From JBBEDC01 sp040881505 (GTDB lineage Bacteria > Patescibacteriota > Andersenbacteria > UBA10190): a stretch of 18,172 nucleotides of DNA. Under the pieces are notes generated by a model, which worked only from the letters and a program-made list of their open reading frames with translations, made no database searches and was not told where the DNA came from. The DNA lies in contig JBBEDC010000043.1 in assembly GCA_040881505.1 (NCBI GenBank), positions 1 to 18,172 on the forward strand. The letters are read 5' to 3'. The translations under genes and the position numbers were made by a program. Positions 8,266 to 15,611 of this stretch are shown here, piece after piece (the stretch's first letter is position 1; every line of letters begins with the position of its first letter).

Positions 8266-8362
8266 ATGCCGTATAGTTTACAGCAAGGCGCACAAGATCG
8301 GAACTTTGCCCTCTATATATAAAAGTGCCTCACGTATAACAGATGCGGTATCATAAGAACTT
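8266..8362. promoter_or_regulatory. Divergent promoter region
   Basis: These 97 bases separate two divergent genes and must hold the start signals for both unless they are transcribed from further away. On the plus strand TATCAT (8349-8354) ends 8 bases before the CAP gene ATG, and an AT-rich TATATATAAAA tract is at 8314-8324. On the minus strand TAAACT (8280-8275) ends 9 bases before the other ATG, with a weak TTCCGA at 17-base spacing. No Shine-Dalgarno sequence is seen on either side. Individual hexamer assignments are weak. Confidence 0.4.
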
Positions 8363-9445
8363 ATGACCGCTCGCCACACGCTATCAACTGCACTTCTTCT
8401 TTTCTGCCTTGGGGCAATAGGACTAGTTCTGTATGTATTAGCCACCTCCCTAGTAAACGAGCCCTTCCCCACAAACCTCACAGGAGAATCAACTGTCTTA
8501 AACCTGAAGAAAATTCTTAGCACTCCCGAACCCCTCCGAGTGCAAGGGCAAGAAGATGCAGGGACCCTTACAGCCGATGGCACATTCACTGCCACAAATA
8601 CCCAGCGACGACAACACGGGCTCCCTCCACTTCTGCGAAACAACACGCTCAATAAGGCAGCTCAGCTGAAAGTTGAAGATATGTTTAATCAACAATATTT
8701 TGAACACGTCTCGCCTGATGGGCGCGGTCCTTCGGACGTGGTTGAAGCGGTTAGCTACGAGTATATTACGATAGGCGAAAATCTCGCTTTAGGAAATTTC
8801 GAATCAGATGAAGCGCTTGTTCAAGCATGGATGGATAGCCCAGGGCATCGCGCCAATATCCTATCGAACAACTTTCGTGAACTAGGGATTGCTGTTGGGA
8901 AAGGAGAGTTTGAAGGACGAAGTACGTGGCTGGCAGTTCAAACTTTTGGTACACCACTTTCTTCCTGCCCTTTTCCAGACGAGAGCCTACTACAACGCTT
9001 CGAGAATAGCGGCTTTTCAACCAGCCAAATCGAACAAGAACTTGCTGACCTGGATGTAGAAGTTGCCGAACAAACCATCGTTGTCGAAAGCTTGATCGAG
9101 GAGGCAAAAGCTCTTGCTAGCGAAGGAAACGCGGAAATACAAAAGGGTAACGAGAATGTCGAAAAAGGTAATAATATCTACCAAGAAACAGGTTCCCGTG
9201 AGCAGGCCCAGCCATATTGGACCGAAGGCGAACAGCAACAAGCCGAGGGAGCTGCTCTATTAAAAGCAGCAGAGGAAAAGCAGGCAGAGACTCAAGCTGC
9301 TAATAACCATCTCAATACGCTCAAAGAGCAATACAACACCCTTATACAACAACACGCTGTCAACAATTCAAGTACGAAGGAGGCAGCAGAGAAATACAAT
9401 CAACAAGTCCGCACCTTCAACGAGTGCGTAGAGCAATTTCAATAA
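8363..9445 (+). CDS. CAP/SCP-domain (YkwD-like) secreted or membrane-anchored protein with coiled-coil tail
   Basis: The 360-residue protein has an N-terminal hydrophobic segment (about 8-29) acting as signal peptide or anchor, a CAP domain (about 75-197) and a long helical tail. In the CAP domain the conserved positions are His115 (FEHVSP), Glu139 (IGENLA) and His162 (SPGHRANIL), the cavity residues of the CAP superfamily. This matches the bacterial YkwD branch, of unknown activity and usually extracellular. Residues about 220-350 are Gln/Glu/Ala-rich with heptad-like spacing, probably a coiled coil. Cys202 and Cys355 bracket that tail and might form a disulfide. The gene is divergent from the 648-residue protein and is followed at once by a strong stem-loop and the structured RNA candidate. 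Confidence 0.88.
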   Translation: MTARHTLSTALLLFCLGAIGLVLYVLATSLVNEPFPTNLTGESTVLNLKKILSTPEPLRVQGQEDAGTLTADGTFTATNTQRRQHGLPPLLRNNTLNKAAQLKVEDMFNQQYFEHVSPDGRGPSDVVEAVSYEYITIGENLALGNFESDEALVQAWMDSPGHRANILSNNFRELGIAVGKGEFEGRSTWLAVQTFGTPLSSCPFPDESLLQRFENSGFSTSQIEQELADLDVEVAEQTIVVESLIEEAKALASEGNAEIQKGNENVEKGNNIYQETGSREQAQPYWTEGEQQQAEGAALLKAAEEKQAETQAANNHLNTLKEQYNTLIQQHAVNNSSTKEAAEKYNQQVRTFNECVEQFQ

Positions 9446-9449
9446 ATGC

Positions 9450-9473
9450 GGGGCGTATCTTGCGATACGCCCC
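9450..9473. terminator. Strong 10-bp stem-loop after the CAP gene
   Basis: A perfect 10-bp inverted repeat, GGGGCGTATC (9450-9459) and GATACGCCCC (9464-9473), with a 4-base loop starts 4 bases after the CAP stop codon. The loop is TTGC on the plus strand and GCAA, a GNRA tetraloop, on the minus strand. There is no T-run on the plus side and only a loose GCATTTATT on the minus side. It may be a bidirectional terminator between convergent genes, an mRNA-end stabiliser, or the first hairpin of the RNA that follows. Confidence 0.55.
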
Positions 9474-9650
9474 TAGGAAAGGAACAAACTCAAAATGAGT
9501 GGGTATTCAAGCTCCTTGAAAACTGGTCCCTTCGCATGGAAAGGCATCACGTGCCGAGAGTGATCACCTGACCTTTCTACAAGGGTAGGCCTGCTTTTGG
9601 AAGGGACATACAAAGGCAACCTACCGTCCTCCAAGGACCCGCCTTCCTAG
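9473..9650 (+). ncRNA. Candidate structured, pseudoknotted RNA of unknown class
   Basis: No protein gene fits this gap, but it is dense in complementary segments. A closing helix pairs CTAGGAA (9473-9479, plus GG at 9481-9482) with TTCCTAG (9644-9650, plus CC at 9642-9643). Inside are hairpins 9488-9492/9496-9500, 9506-9511/9515-9520 and 9626-9630/9634-9638. A two-part stem joins 9539-9544/9572-9577 and 9546-9550/9560-9564. A long hairpin pairs 9584-9589/9620-9625 and then 9592-9599/9611-9618. Its loop (9600-9607, GAAGGGAC) is complementary over 8 bases to GTCCCTTC at 9526-9533, forming a pseudoknot. G-U pairs at 9595/9615 and 9538/9578 work only on the plus strand, and the unpaired stretches are A-rich on that strand, so plus is preferred. 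It does not resemble tmRNA, RNase P, SRP or 6S RNA motifs that I know. Hand-folded only. Confidence 0.55.
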
Positions 9651-9659
9651 CCATAGAAC

Positions 9660-9690
9660 ATGATCACCCTCCTGATGATCATTTCATCAT
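9660..9690 (+). other. Stem-loop with CCUCCU (anti-Shine-Dalgarno) loop
   Basis: ATGATCA (9660-9666) and TGATCAT (9676-9682) form a 7-bp AT-rich stem with loop CCCTCCTGA, followed by TTTCATCAT. On the plus strand the loop presents CCUCCU, the anti-Shine-Dalgarno sequence. It may be the 3' hairpin of the structured RNA. The stem is too AT-rich and the T-run too short for a confident intrinsic terminator. Confidence 0.4.
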
Positions 9691-9709
9691 ACCGTATCTA
9701 TAAAAAGCG

Positions 9710-12430
9710 CTAGTTCACTTCTTCCACATCCTGCCAGTTTGACCCAATCGACACGTCAACAATCAACGGCACATCAAGAGTCATAACGCCCTCCATTACT
9801 TTCTTCATATCGGATGCAAAAGAGTCAGCATTTTTTGCTATCACTTCACACACTAATTCGTCATGCACCGTCAGCACCATCCGCGCACCAGAATATTCCT
9901 TATCAATCAATCGCTGTAATTCGATCATCGCTTTTTTTAAAATATCCGCAGCTGTTCCCTGTAGTGGAAAGTTAAACGCCATGCGTTCGGCTTGGGCAGC
10001 GATGGCCGGAGCCCGTGAGTCGATTTCGGGAAGGTATCGTTTGCGTCCAAGCAAGGTACTGACCTCCTTATGCTCTCGAGCGAATTCTATTGTCTCCTCA
10101 ATGTATTTCGTAAGACCTGCATATTGCTTTCTATAGCGACCAATGAAGGAACGTGCTTCTTCGATACTAATACCTGCCGCACGAGCAAAGCTTTGAGGAC
10201 CCATGCCATAAAGCACTCCAAAGTTCAGCGTCTTTGCCTCCCGTCGTTGAGCAGAAGTTACGTCACCAATATCAACCCCATATACCCATGCGGCGGTTGC
10301 GCTATGAATATCCTGGCCAGCTCGAAACACATCTAACATCTTTTCATCCCGAGACATATGCGCTGCTAATCGGAGCTCAATCTGCGAGTAGTCAGCTTTA
10401 ACTAATACATTCCCCTTTTCGGCTACGAATGCTTTACGGATCTCCTGGCCCATTTGCGTTCGCACGGGGATATTCTGAAGGTTGGGATCGGAAGAGCTAA
10501 GCCGGCCCGTCGCCGCAACAGTCTGATTAAACGAAGCGTGAATACGACCGGTCTGCGGATTAATAAGTTCCGGCAGAGTGTCGATATATGTATTCTTTAG
10601 CTTGGCCAACTCTCGATACTCTTCAAGCAGCTCAATGATGACATGTTGTCCATGCAGCTTCTCAAGCTCCGAGGCCGCAGTCGAGTATCCGGTTTGAGTG
10701 CGCTTAATATCATCAGTCGGCAGTTGTAGCTTTTCAAAGAGAATGACGCGAAGCTGCTGCGTAGAGTTAACGTTGAACTCCTCTCCCGCTGCATCCCAAA
10801 TCTGTTTCTCAAGCTCTTTAATCCTCCGGGTAACGCGCGTGTTGAGCTTCGTAAGTACCGATTCATCAACAGCTATACCGCCGTTCTCTATTTCCGCTAA
10901 AACAGGAATTAAGGGCAGTTCAAGCTCTTCAAAGACTCTTTTGAGTCCCTCTTTATCAATCCGAGGCTTGAACACCTCATAGAGTCGTAGCGAGATATCC
11001 GCATCCTCGCAGGCATACTGAGCTAATTCTTGCTGAGGAGCTTCAGATAACAGCTTCTGATTTTTACCCGAACCTATTAAGTGAGTGATAGGGATGGGAT
11101 GGTAAGACAATTCCTGCACAGCTAAAGCATCCATTCCGAACTGTCGAGCGCCGGGATTCAACAGGTATGCAGCGACCATAGAGTCAAAAGCTATACCTCC
11201 CAAACGAATATCTGACTGGAGCAGCACCTGATAATCGTACTTAAGATTATGGCCGGTTTTTTCAATCTTCGGATTTTCTAAAATATCTTTCCAGTCAGCC
11301 AACTCAGCAGGAGTAACCGGGACATACCAAGCAGTAATTTTTTCTCTATCTTCGCGAATTGCAAAACTCATGCCAATAACCGGATAGCGTCGCGGACCTA
11401 ATTGATCCGTTTCAGTATCAAACGCAATCAGAGGTTGCTGTCGTAACAATTGCTGCAGCTGTTTTTTGTCATCTGCGCTTACCACAAGATGATAATTTTC
11501 TGGCAACGTCACGGCTGTTGATTCCTGCGCGGCATCTGAAAAGAGCGTGGGTTGAATAGCCCCGGCTCCATTCGGAAGACGGTTAAGCAAACTATTAAAA
11601 TTGAGTCGTGCAAATACCTTTCGAACTGCATCAGAATCAAAATCTTCTGCCTGCGCTTCATCAAGCGAAAAGGAGATCGGGACATCCTGGCGAATAGTAG
11701 CCAGCTCTTTGCTAAATAGGGCTTCTTTTTCACTTCCCTCCAGGCGAGACCGCGCCCTGCCTGACACCTCATCTATGTGCTTATAAATCTCTTCGATTGA
11801 TCCGAATTGAATCACAAGATCTTTAGCAGTTTTATCCCCTACTCCAGCTACGCCCGGAATATTATCAGAGGGGTCGCCGCGTAACCCCTTGTAATCAACA
11901 ACGTGCTCAGGACCAAATCCAAACTTTTCTCGCACCGCCTGTTCGTCATATAGGATCGTATCAGTTAATCCACGCTTGAGAGTAAACACGGATGTGTGAT
12001 CGTCGACCAACTGCAGCGTATCCATATCCCCCGTTACAATCACCTTGTGCACATCTCCGTCTATTTCTTTCACAAGCGTACCGATCACATCGTCTGCTTC
12101 AAACCCCTTCATCTCGATCATGGGAATATTAAAAGCTCGTAGAACCTCCTTCACCAATTCAAATTGTTCAATAAGGTCAGCCGGCGTTTCCTTACGATGT
12201 GCTTTGTAGTCAGCAAAGGCTTCCTTGCGAAACGTGGGTCCTTTCACGTCGAATGCTGCAATAATGTGAGTAGGCTTTAGCGTAGTAAACATCTTTAGTA
12301 GCATGGTGGTAAACCCATACACTGCGTTTGTAGGAGTACCGTCTGAAGCGCTCATGGGGGGCAACGCATGGTATGCCCGATAAATGAGGGCATGGGCATC
12401 AATTAAGGCAAGTTTCGCGCGCTTAGGCAT
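9710..12430 (-). CDS. polA: DNA polymerase I with intact proofreading domain
   Basis: This 906-residue enzyme fills gaps and removes RNA primers during repair and replication. The 5' nuclease domain (about 1-290) has the acidic motifs LIDAHALIYRAYH, EADDVIG and TGDMDTLQL. The 3'-5' exonuclease domain (about 330-490) retains all four carboxylates: Asp338 and Glu340 in FDTETD, Asp399 in HNLKYD and Asp476 in YACEDAD. The polymerase domain has motif A DYSQIELR (Asp680), motif B with Lys733, Phe737 and Tyr741, and motif C VHDE (Asp857). The frame is open to 12541, but the ATG at 12430 gives the standard N-terminus (MPKRAKLALIDAHAL) and overlaps tsaE by 8 bases, typical of an operon. The stop faces the structured RNA region. 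Confidence 0.97.
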   Translation of the reverse strand: MPKRAKLALIDAHALIYRAYHALPPMSASDGTPTNAVYGFTTMLLKMFTTLKPTHIIAAFDVKGPTFRKEAFADYKAHRKETPADLIEQFELVKEVLRAFNIPMIEMKGFEADDVIGTLVKEIDGDVHKVIVTGDMDTLQLVDDHTSVFTLKRGLTDTILYDEQAVREKFGFGPEHVVDYKGLRGDPSDNIPGVAGVGDKTAKDLVIQFGSIEEIYKHIDEVSGRARSRLEGSEKEALFSKELATIRQDVPISFSLDEAQAEDFDSDAVRKVFARLNFNSLLNRLPNGAGAIQPTLFSDAAQESTAVTLPENYHLVVSADDKKQLQQLLRQQPLIAFDTETDQLGPRRYPVIGMSFAIREDREKITAWYVPVTPAELADWKDILENPKIEKTGHNLKYDYQVLLQSDIRLGGIAFDSMVAAYLLNPGARQFGMDALAVQELSYHPIPITHLIGSGKNQKLLSEAPQQELAQYACEDADISLRLYEVFKPRIDKEGLKRVFEELELPLIPVLAEIENGGIAVDESVLTKLNTRVTRRIKELEKQIWDAAGEEFNVNSTQQLRVILFEKLQLPTDDIKRTQTGYSTAASELEKLHGQHVIIELLEEYRELAKLKNTYIDTLPELINPQTGRIHASFNQTVAATGRLSSSDPNLQNIPVRTQMGQEIRKAFVAEKGNVLVKADYSQIELRLAAHMSRDEKMLDVFRAGQDIHSATAAWVYGVDIGDVTSAQRREAKTLNFGVLYGMGPQSFARAAGISIEEARSFIGRYRKQYAGLTKYIEETIEFAREHKEVSTLLGRKRYLPEIDSRAPAIAAQAERMAFNFPLQGTAADILKKAMIELQRLIDKEYSGARMVLTVHDELVCEVIAKNADSFASDMKKVMEGVMTLDVPLIVDVSIGSNWQDVEEVN

Positions 12431-12887
12431 AGCGAGATATCGTAACAGTTCTTGTTCCTTCCTGCGAACCATGCTCAAAAAGCAGATGCCAATACGAGGG
12501 CGGCCGAATTGAGCCAAGTCGATCGGCCCACTCGATAACAATTATTTGCTCTTGAGTGGGTGCGTTAGCGAACAACTCCTGAATATAGAGGCTGTCTTCC
12601 GTATTTGGCGACAAGGGTGCCAGACGGTATAGATCGATATGAATAAGCTCCCTCGCAACTCCCTTCTCTAATATATATCGAGCCTCTACGGTAAAAGTTG
12701 GCGAGGCAACCTTCTCTTTCACGCCTAACGTAGCTGCAAGCATCTGCGTAAATGCTGTCTTACCAGCTCCTAGTTCTCCCTCTAGCAAAACAACATCTCC
12801 TGCGTGCAAGGAGCTACTCAAGCGATCGCTAATTGCTTTAAGCTCCTCGGGGTTAGATATAGTAAGCCTTTCTTCCACCTGCTCCAT
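12423..12887 (-). CDS. tsaE: tRNA threonylcarbamoyladenosine biosynthesis ATPase TsaE
   Basis: TsaE is the small P-loop ATPase that works with TsaB and TsaD to form t6A37 in ANN-decoding tRNAs. The 154-residue product has Walker A GELGAGKTAF (37-46), the switch-like SPTFTVEARY (62-71), the HIDLYRL motif around Asp85 and the VIEWADRL motif (117-124). All are family signatures and the length is normal. It begins 2 bases after the uppP stop codon and its last 8 bases overlap the polA start, so uppP-tsaE-polA form one operon. No Shine-Dalgarno sequence precedes the ATG; translation probably depends on coupling. TsaB and TsaD are not in the window. Confidence 0.95.
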   Translation of the reverse strand: MEQVEERLTISNPEELKAISDRLSSSLHAGDVVLLEGELGAGKTAFTQMLAATLGVKEKVASPTFTVEARYILEKGVARELIHIDLYRLAPLSPNTEDSLYIQELFANAPTQEQIIVIEWADRLGSIRPPSYWHLLFEHGSQEGTRTVTISRYA

Positions 12888-12889
12888 AT

Positions 12890-13672
12890 CTAAATGATCA
12901 GAACCAAGAGAATCGACACAGCCACTAAGTACATCACGAATGGAACGAAGGAAGATTTTTCAAGAATCTTAAAAATACTGTATATCGCTAACAAGCCAGT
13001 CAAAAAAGCTGCCAGGAAGCCAGCTCCAAGTTCCAATAAGGGGATCTGGCCAGTAGTAAAGAGCCCTGCCGTACTTGCAAGGCCTGCCCCTGCAATAATT
13101 GGAGCAGACATTAGAAAAGAAAACCGAGCAGCTTGGGGCCGTGACAACCCACGCCCTCGACCAGCTGCCATCGTCATTCCAGATCGAGATATTCCAGGCA
13201 ACAATGCCATAATCTGTGCCAACCCAATGTATAGCGCATCCTTATAACTTGGTTCACTCTTCGCGTTATCGTCTCGACCATACCGATCAGCCAGCAGCAA
13301 GGCCGCAGCTGTTACCAGTAGTGCCAAGGCAACATACAGCGGGTTACGAAAAATGCTGTCTACCCAATCAACAAGCAGGTACCCCATTACCGCCGCAGGT
13401 ACGGTAGCTAAGGCGAGCTTGCCCACCATTTCCTTCTCACGCTTTCCATCAGAGGAAAGCATTCCTCGCAATAGCGATCGCCATGTACTCCAGTAATACA
13501 CGAGTACAGCGCACAAAGTACCAAGGTGTAAAAACGCATCTACTGCATTACCCGACATATCAGAGATACCAAAGACTTCTCTGGCGATAATAAGATGGCC
13601 GCTAGAGCTAACCGGTAAAAACTCAGTTAGTCCTTGTACGAGCCCTAAAATGATGATATCAATGAATTCCAT
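12890..13672 (-). CDS. uppP: Undecaprenyl-diphosphate phosphatase (UppP/BacA)
   Basis: UppP removes a phosphate from undecaprenyl diphosphate at the membrane, regenerating the lipid carrier for peptidoglycan and other surface polymers. The 260-residue protein is strongly hydrophobic with multiple membrane segments. It carries both catalytic signatures: QGLTEFLPVSSSGH (13-26, with Glu17 and His26) and PGISRSGMT (159-167, with Arg163), followed by the ARFSFLMSAPII stretch. The frame is open to 13774, but the ATG at 13672 gives the canonical MEFIDIIILGLVQG start, and AAGG lies 8 bases upstream. A start further upstream would overlap glmS. It is first in the uppP-tsaE-polA operon and divergent from glmS by 66 bases. 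Confidence 0.96.
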   Translation of the reverse strand: MEFIDIIILGLVQGLTEFLPVSSSGHLIIAREVFGISDMSGNAVDAFLHLGTLCAVLVYYWSTWRSLLRGMLSSDGKREKEMVGKLALATVPAAVMGYLLVDWVDSIFRNPLYVALALLVTAAALLLADRYGRDDNAKSEPSYKDALYIGLAQIMALLPGISRSGMTMAAGRGRGLSRPQAARFSFLMSAPIIAGAGLASTAGLFTTGQIPLLELGAGFLAAFLTGLLAIYSIFKILEKSSFVPFVMYLVAVSILLVLII

Positions 13673-13738
13673 ACCTGACGCCTTAAGAGTAGCAGGCAGA
13701 CGCAACAAGCAACACACCCTTCTTCTTAAATACCATCC
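13673..13738. promoter_or_regulatory. Divergent uppP/glmS promoter region
   Basis: These 66 bases must hold start signals for both directions. On the glmS side TAAATA (13727-13732) ends 6 bases before the ATG and TACCAT overlaps its end; there is no Shine-Dalgarno sequence, suggesting a leaderless transcript. No convincing -35 is seen. On the uppP side a weak TTGCTT with TACTCT 15 bases downstream is the best candidate. The gap is too short for a glmS ribozyme. Confidence 0.35.
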
Positions 13739-15595
13739 ATGTGCGGCATCGTTGGCTACGTTGGCAGCAAGCAAGCACAGCCTATTCTCCTGACTGGCTT
13801 AAAACAACTTGAATACCGCGGATATGATAGTGCTGGTATAGCTATAATTAAAGACCAGGCCATTCAGATAAAGAAAAAGACTGGACGAGTAGCTGACCTG
13901 GAAGCATTAACCCAGACCGCCAGCCTAGCCGGAACCTGTGGTATTAGCCATACGCGATGGGCTACGCATGGACCAGCAAACGACGTCAATGCCCACCCCC
14001 ACACCAGCGCGAATAACGAGATTGCCCTTGTCCACAACGGAGTTATAGAAAACTACGACGCATTGCGAGAACAGCTGAAGAAAGACGGAGTCACATTTGT
14101 CAGTGATACAGACACGGAAGTAATCGCACACCTGATCGCAAAAGAATACGATCAATTAGCACAAGAGGGCTCTATTTCCGACGAGACTTTTATTGGCGCA
14201 GTAGAGGCGGCAGTCGCTCAACTCCACGGAGCATATGGCATAGCCGTTATACACGCCAACCATCCCGATCTACTCCTTGGAGCAAAGTTTGGTAGCCCCT
14301 TGGTTGTTGGAGTAGGAAAAAATGAACACTATATCGCAAGCGACCCTGGAGCCCTATTGGCATACACAAATAGGGTTGTATACCTCGAAGATGGTGAATT
14401 TGTAGTGGCTACCCCTACCGATTTTACTATTCGTAGAGCAAGGGGAGAAGCCGTCACGCCTCACATCCAGAGCATCTCCTGGTCTGTCGAAGATGCCTCC
14501 AAGGGGGACTTTGAGCACTTCATGCGCAAAGAGATCTATGAGCAGCCTCAGACAATTGCGAATGCAATGCGAGGACATATCACCGAAGCCCAAGACAATG
14601 CCCGCTTTGGCGGACTGAATCTCACTCCCAACCAAAGCCAAAATACAAAACGGATTATTCTCACAGCCTGCGGTACAAGCTGGCATTCTGCCCTATTCGG
14701 CGAATACCTACTAGAAGAACTTGCTCGCTTGCCCGTAGAAGTCGAATACGCCAGTGAATTGAGATACAGAAATGCGCCCCTGGAAGACGATACTCTTTTC
14801 TTTTGTCTTAGTCAGTCAGGCGAAACAGCTGATACGCTCGCTGCTCTTCGCGAATTCAAGCAGAAAGGCGTACCAACCCTGGGAATTGTAAATGTCGTCG
14901 GAAGCACAATCGCAAGAGAGGCTACAGGAGGTATTTATCTGCACGCGGGCCCGGAAATTGGAGTTGCTTCAACAAAAGCTTTCACTGCGCAACTAACCAT
15001 CCTTATTCTCCTGGGCCTATACTTCGGCCGTCAGCGCACGCTTTCAACGAAAGAGGGGCAAGAAATAATCAAAAAACTTACTAATATCCCCCACCTTATC
15101 GAACAGGTTCTGCAAACAGAAGAACAAATACGCTCAATCGCTACTAAGTATCAGGACGCTCAAAACATGCTTTATCTTGGCCGAGGGTACAACTTCCCGG
15201 TTGCCCTTGAAGGAGCCCTAAAACTTAAAGAAGTTAGCTACATACACGCAGAGGGATACCCGGCTGCAGAAATGAAACATGGGCCTATTGCGCTCGTCGA
15301 TGAGAAAACCCCGAGCGTTGTTATAAACCCCCAAAGCGCACTATATGACAAGGTAATGAGCAATTTAGAAGAGATTAAGGCGCGCAAAGGTCCGGTAATT
15401 GCCATTGCCAGTGATGGCGACACGCAAATTTCAAAAAAGGCAGATGATGTCATTTATATTCCTCACGTAGACGACTTCCTTCAACCACTTCTAACTGTAA
15501 TTCCTCTGCAGCTACTTGCTTATCATATGGCTATTCTGCGCGGATGTGACGTCGACAAACCGCGCAACTTGGCAAAGTCAGTCACGGTAGAGTAA
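13739..15595 (+). CDS. glmS: Glutamine-fructose-6-phosphate aminotransferase (isomerising)
   Basis: GlmS makes glucosamine-6-phosphate from fructose-6-phosphate and glutamine, the first committed step to UDP-GlcNAc and peptidoglycan. The 618-residue product has the N-terminal nucleophile Cys2 (MCGIVGYVG) and class-II amidotransferase motifs YRGYDSAGIA, HTRWATHG and HNGVIENY in about 1-235. Two SIS sugar-isomerase domains follow, with CGTSWHSA (311-318), SQSGETADT (358-366), STKAFTAQ (411-418) and KHGPIALV (513-520). The ending DVDKPRNLAKSVTVE is canonical, including the conserved Lys near the C-terminus. The ATG must be at 13739 because Cys2 has to follow it. It heads a rightward set with the citrate-cleavage genes, the next of which begins 16 bases downstream. 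Confidence 0.98.
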   Translation: MCGIVGYVGSKQAQPILLTGLKQLEYRGYDSAGIAIIKDQAIQIKKKTGRVADLEALTQTASLAGTCGISHTRWATHGPANDVNAHPHTSANNEIALVHNGVIENYDALREQLKKDGVTFVSDTDTEVIAHLIAKEYDQLAQEGSISDETFIGAVEAAVAQLHGAYGIAVIHANHPDLLLGAKFGSPLVVGVGKNEHYIASDPGALLAYTNRVVYLEDGEFVVATPTDFTIRRARGEAVTPHIQSISWSVEDASKGDFEHFMRKEIYEQPQTIANAMRGHITEAQDNARFGGLNLTPNQSQNTKRIILTACGTSWHSALFGEYLLEELARLPVEVEYASELRYRNAPLEDDTLFFCLSQSGETADTLAALREFKQKGVPTLGIVNVVGSTIAREATGGIYLHAGPEIGVASTKAFTAQLTILILLGLYFGRQRTLSTKEGQEIIKKLTNIPHLIEQVLQTEEQIRSIATKYQDAQNMLYLGRGYNFPVALEGALKLKEVSYIHAEGYPAAEMKHGPIALVDEKTPSVVINPQSALYDKVMSNLEEIKARKGPVIAIASDGDTQISKKADDVIYIPHVDDFLQPLLTVIPLQLLAYHMAILRGCDVDKPRNLAKSVTVE

Positions 15596-15611
15596 AGTAG
15601 AGGCCTCTTAT

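Noticed and set aside
9647..9661. Minus-strand mini-ORF after AGGAGG (four codons)
   Set aside because: Only four codons, and the AGGAGG is the complement of the CCTCCT loop of a hairpin; nothing supports translation.
9446..9709. tmRNA, RNase P RNA, SRP RNA or 6S RNA
   Set aside because: I looked for the tRNA-like ends of tmRNA, the conserved P4 segments of RNase P, the SRP Alu and apical motifs, and a long 6S-type hairpin with a central bubble. None is present.
12431..12541. N-terminal extension of polA
   Set aside because: It lies inside tsaE in another frame. PolA family N-termini begin at the residues following the ATG at 12430.
13673..13738. glmS ribozyme or riboswitch upstream of glmS
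   Set aside because: Only 66 bases separate the divergent genes and no ribozyme core is visible.
13673..13774. N-terminal extension of uppP
   Set aside because: It would run into the divergent glmS and has a non-family sequence. The ATG at 13672 gives the standard start.
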